From Darksidea phi (taxonomy: Eukaryota; Ascomycota; Dothideomycetes; Pleosporales; Lentitheciaceae), in assembly GCA_030770425.1 (NCBI GenBank), contig JASJFT010000020.1, positions 294,162-358,161 on the forward strand: a stretch of 64,000 nucleotides of DNA, in the 5' to 3' direction. The stretch's first letter is position 1. Every line of letters begins with the position of its first letter. The notes below the pieces were generated by a model, which was not told the origin of the DNA, did not search any database, and was given only the letters and a program-made list of their open reading frames with translations. This document shows positions 60,401 through 64,000 of the stretch, one piece after another. The position numbers and the translations under genes are program-made.

Positions 60401-61876
60401 AGGTTCTGACTTTCTGACTCTACGGCTGTAGATATCAACGGTAGCGAAGTCAGAATCCTGGGACTTTGTCGTCAACGCTAGCCGCTTTTGTATTGGCCGA
60501 GCGTTTGGGATTTCGGACCGCGTTCGTATTTGTGTCGGCGTTGATGGCTTGCTTGCTTAGTTGACGGTGCACCTTGTAGGAATTGGGTAGGGGAGAGGCT
60601 GATGGTGCCGCGCATCAAGGAGCCGTTGGAGAGTGAGAACCAGGACCAGGCGATCGGAAATATGACTCTGTACATCGATATAACCAATCATATATCACAT
60701 CCGACAGGTCAACGGTCAGAAACAAGGGTCAACCCACGGCAACCTACCACGCACCTCGGCTCACCGTTAAACACAAGCACCCGGCAACATGACGTGGGCG
60801 AAGAAGAAAGGAAGCGACAGGGCTGCATATCTGGCATGCACAAACCACGGCGCATCCGGTACAGATACCAGGTCGGCCTACCCGAAGGACACGCCGAAGG
60901 AGAGGTCCAGCACACCAGGGTTATGCACGGTGCCCAGCAGAGTGGATAGTGTGGCTGATCTTTCGCTTATGCTTGCCCGCAGCAATGGGCTCATGCACGT
61001 GGAGCGTAAGCCGCGGGGGGCACAGCCGTCTTACACGGGTTGCTCCAACGTTAATGGCATGATGGCGCTAGAATCTGTGTACGACGCGCTTACTGACGTC
61101 GCTGGGTAACGCATTGCGGCTCCCGAACAAGTCGGTGATTAGAAGAGATTGTCCCGGTGAGAAGGAGTGGGATCGTTTGACAAAAAGGGTGTGCTGGAAG
61201 ATGGAAGGATCGAGGGCGGAGAGTGATCATCTAGTTAGTATCCGGACAATGGGTTGGTGATAGTCTGTTTCAGGGGGCAGTGAAGTGGAGATGGATCATG
61301 GTTGAGAGTTCAGACCAATGCCTGGGCGCCACGAACCGGACGCACAGGGTCTAGAAAACCAAATATGCAAGAGGAAGGACTCTGAAAGACAGTATTCGAC
61401 GGCATGGTAAATTTGCTTATTTGGAAACTCGTTAACTAATGCTATCATTTCGGCCATGGAAAAAGAAGCCGTAGTGAAGGAAATGTAACCTCTTTTGCCT
61501 CAGAAATGCAGGAAGTGTATATGCTACCAGAGTCGGACGTAGACCAAAGGATCACAACCATGCTAGTCAAAAGATATGAAGGAATAGCAGGGTGAAATGA
61601 AGATGCATGAATGAATAATAGTGCAAGCTGATGAAGTACTTGAATGCGAAATACAGCTACATGTATGATAAAGAAAAAAAATGATACAAGTTAAGCAAAG
61701 AGAGAAGTGTGGAATATCTATCGAAAAACTACCTAAGTTGCTCACCTGGAGCATAGTAGCGATGCTGGCGCTGTGATTTGTCGTACCAAGTGTCAAAGGC
61801 CTTCCTATTTTGTAATTCATAACGTCATAGCGACGGCGCTGGCGGCGATTAGGTATTCTAATGACCAACTCCAAAT
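57423..61876. other. Long interval without a supported gene
   Basis: About 4.4 kb. It contains a 32/33-bp tandem repeat at 57967-58063 and an AT-richer stretch at 59360-59860. A short exon-like plus-strand frame at 58422-58631 (69 aa, ending with an aromatic/Gly-rich tail) has no recognisable partner. Other frames lack ATG starts, motifs or joins. Confidence 0.5.
57967..58063. repeat. Tandem repeat, three copies of a 32/33-bp unit
   Basis: The unit GTGTAATGCAGCGAGCCGTC plus GAGAT and a 7-8-nt tail starts at 57967, 57999 and 58032. Copies 1 and 3 share the tail CCATGTC; copy 2 has AGCGAATC. It lies upstream of the hypothetical gene, in noncoding sequence. Confidence 0.9.
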
Positions 61877-63780
61877 CTAGTGCGGCGACACACCCCTCTT
61901 CAAGTTGATCAACTGCTGGACCTGCAGCATCGTTCTCTGAGCCTCCATTGTCGCGCTAACATGCTCGAAGCCATGCGGTAGAGAAGAACTGACTGCGTAC
62001 AGCGCAAAGCACTTTCTGGTCCAGGCAGCAGATAATTGGGCATCTTGTTCTGCTCCATATAAGGAGTGCGAGCTCGGCCACGAAGCGGCACCGCCTACAA
62101 GAGTGACCCAAAGTAAGACACCACACATATCGCCCCAGTATCCGCGTCTATCCGTGTGTTCCAGCGCATTGTGTAAAGCGGAGATGAGGGTGGTGTTCGA
62201 AATATCGGCGCCGGAACTCCGCGCATGCAACACATTCGCTGATTCGGAGAGCGGTACTCCTTGAACTATTGAGCGGCAATAGATCAGTGCTGCAAGACGA
62301 CAGCATTCGTAGACCCAATCGGGCGCGACATCGTCCTCCGTTGAGCGGCTCCCGAGAAGACGAGTGTAAATTTGCTGCATATGCGCGTTGTTGGAGGCGC
62401 GTCGCGAATCCGATGACGGAGAAAACATATTGCCGGCGTAGTTCCAGTCAGCGAAAAATGTGCGCGTAAGATCGTGCATTTCGGAGATGATCTGATATGT
62501 TGCGTCAGGGCAGCATCCGTACAGAGGAGATACATCTCCAAGCGGTGCGTAGAGTGGCGAGATAGGGCGAGGATACGCTACGAGGCTAGAAGACCTTCGG
62601 CTTGGCACGAAGCCTTGCAGCATAGCAGGTTCTGAATGCCCTCGAAGTATAGTAAAGCTAAGAACAACCCTAAGTTTGTTAGCTTTCTGTAAAGTTCTGT
62701 GAGCGGGTCGTCTACCTACACAGTCAGAAATGCGGCAATGTTTCCATGCAGACCAAGGTTGGCGATGCCGCCGCGCTGGTACACAATGCGAACCAAGCCA
62801 TCTTGATGGACGTCGAAAACATCTTCATTTTGACCACCGATCTCGCTGACGAGAAGATGCAAGATGCTGAGAATCGTGAAGTCGTCCGTCTGAATCCTTA
62901 GGCTATCCGTGATCATTCCGAGCACCTTCGTTTTAGCGTATACCGTGAGGGCGGTATCGTCCAGGAAGCCTTCCTCAACGTCTTTGTACACACAAGCCAC
63001 ACTGACATGGCTCAGAAAGGACATTCGATTGGCGCACACGGTGTCCATCCATACAGTATCCTGAGAGCAAAAGAGGTCTGAATTGCCAAGGTACTGGGGC
63101 TTGAGAGCTTCCAAGCTGTCCCGGCTCGAAACGTCGGCATGCGATGGGAAAGGGTACTCGGAAGCATCGAACGAAGGTGGCGCACTCAGTGCAGGCTCCG
63201 TCGTGGCGGCCGCGATGATTCTAGCGGCTAGGTTGCGCATCGGGTCTATTGAAGGAGACTGTGACATGTATTGGTAAAAGTCGCCTTCCCAAATATTACT
63301 GTGGTGTCCTGGCGGTGCTAGGAATTCGGTGCTTTCGAATACGCCTTCGGAGCTAGTCGCCAGGGGACTGGGTGTTCGTGTTGTGGCAGTGAGTTTATCG
63401 CTTCTTTCTCCGCTCTTCGACCTGTCTCGAGGAGAGACCCCTCGCTGCTCTCCACGATGTTTGTACATAACATGAGAGCGGACATGTCTCATTGTTTTGT
63501 CGGCTCTGAAGTCATCAGGATGATTGGCGACTACGAATTGAATGGGAGCCCCTTGAGGAAGAGGTGGACGACGCTTTCTACCCACCCTTTTCTTCGCGGA
63601 TTTGTTTTCGTTGGGAGAAGACATGTTTGGAAAGGATTGAATAAGTCCCAAAGACGGAGTCAATATGTGGGAAAATGCTAGTATATCGAAGAGTTTGTCG
63701 CTCGCAATCCGGCGTGAAGTTGACAGGATGGTGTCAACCAGATCGGTATATAAAGGGAGATGTTCGGTAGTGGATGACAT
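61877..63780 (-). CDS. Fungal-specific transcription-factor-like protein
   Basis: Exon 1 ends at 62720 and joins across a 50-nt intron (62719-62670) to exon 2 (62669-61877). The ATG at 63624 gives 565 aa (MSSPNENKSAKKRVGRKRR); the ATG at 63780 would give 617 aa. The N-terminus is a basic patch followed by FVVANHPDDFRADKTMRHVRSHVMYKHR, a signature of fungal proteins carrying a Fungal_trans_2-type regulatory domain without an obvious Zn2Cys6 cluster (sometimes misnamed tachykinin family). The rest is helical (for example TDDFTILSILHLLVSEIGGQ, ISEMHDLTRTFFADWN), consistent with that domain. It is probably nuclear. It lies nearly 40 kb from the NRPS, so a role in that cluster is not supported. 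Confidence 0.7.
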
Positions 63781-63889
63781 AAGCCTAGAGTGTTGCTGTA
63801 CCTAACAGCTTGAGGACTCAGGACCTCCGCAGCCACCAGCCACAGACGGCAGTAACAGCCCAAATTGAACCAGGGGCCAGGGTCTTACG

Positions 63890-64000
63890 GTAGGGCGCCC
63901 GGGGGGGGGGGGGGGGGGGGGGGGTTTTGGGGGGGGGGGGGGGGGGGGGTGGGTGTTTGCCCCCCCGGTAAAAGGGGGGATCAATAAAACCCACAAACCC
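63890..64000. other. Low-quality homopolymer sequence end
   Basis: Long G-runs (63901-63950) and C/A runs fill the last 110 nt. This resembles the degraded sequence beside the internal N gap and is probably an unreliable contig end. Confidence 0.8.

Noticed and set aside
60127..60438. Minus-strand 103-codon frame
   Set aside because: It has no ATG (only TTG at the start), no motif and no supporting exon, and it sits in a long noncoding interval.
61877..63780. Regulator-like gene as the NRPS pathway regulator
   Set aside because: It lies nearly 40 kb away, beyond housekeeping genes and a scaffold gap, and nothing in the sequence links it to the NRPS.

Overview
The window reads as nuclear DNA of a filamentous ascomycete. 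Genes carry many short introns (mostly 45-60 nt) with GTAAGT-like donors, CTAAC/CTGAC branch sites and YAG acceptors. The gene set is typically fungal: a giant multimodular NRPS, an ABCC exporter, a neutral ceramidase, an intron-poor PLD1/Spo14-type phospholipase D and a Fungal_trans_2-like regulator. The NRPS architecture recalls the large conserved Dothideomycete/Eurotiomycete synthetases (NPS4/AbNPS2/Pes1-like), but this is a resemblance by layout from memory and was not searched. All exon joins below were worked out by hand from splice signals and frame.

Region 1 (1-22741, minus) is one NRPS gene cut by the left edge: at least 7,256 residues in 15 exons. Its layout is half-C / A1-T1-E1 / C1-A2-T2 / C2-A3-T3-E2 / C3-A4-T4 / C4-A5-T5-E3 / C5-linker-T6. 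Epimerisation domains sit in modules 1, 3 and 5, and both the carrier and the condensation domains alternate between two sequence types in step with them. This points to an enzyme built by duplicating a two-module block and to a product with D-residues at alternate positions. Module 6 has a Pro/Ser-rich linker where an adenylation domain would sit. Across a 3.8-kb gene-poor spacer lies a divergently transcribed ABCC transporter (26587-31839, 15 exons, 1,488 aa), the obvious candidate exporter. No tailoring gene is visible.

Region 2 (31840-39356) is gene-poor and holds a 10-N scaffold gap (34546-34555) flanked by homopolymer-rich, low-quality sequence. It contains a proline-rich multi-pass membrane protein (34806-36754, minus), a small membrane protein (37609-38034), an orphan exon-like segment that shares a roughly 125-bp repeat with 44.5 kb, and a broken short-chain dehydrogenase (38439-39356, minus).

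Region 3 (40142-57422) is ordinary fungal housekeeping/metabolic sequence: a DJ-1/PfpI protein, the splicing factor SPF27/BCAS2, a neutral ceramidase (head-to-head with SPF27), an AT-rich block, a single-pass hypothetical protein, phospholipase D1, an alpha/beta hydrolase, and a hypothetical low-complexity protein of about 700 aa recovered by joining two open frames.

Region 4 (57423-64000) is mostly noncoding with a 32/33-bp tandem repeat at 58.0 kb, then a regulator-like gene (61877-63780, minus), then a poly-G low-quality sequence end.
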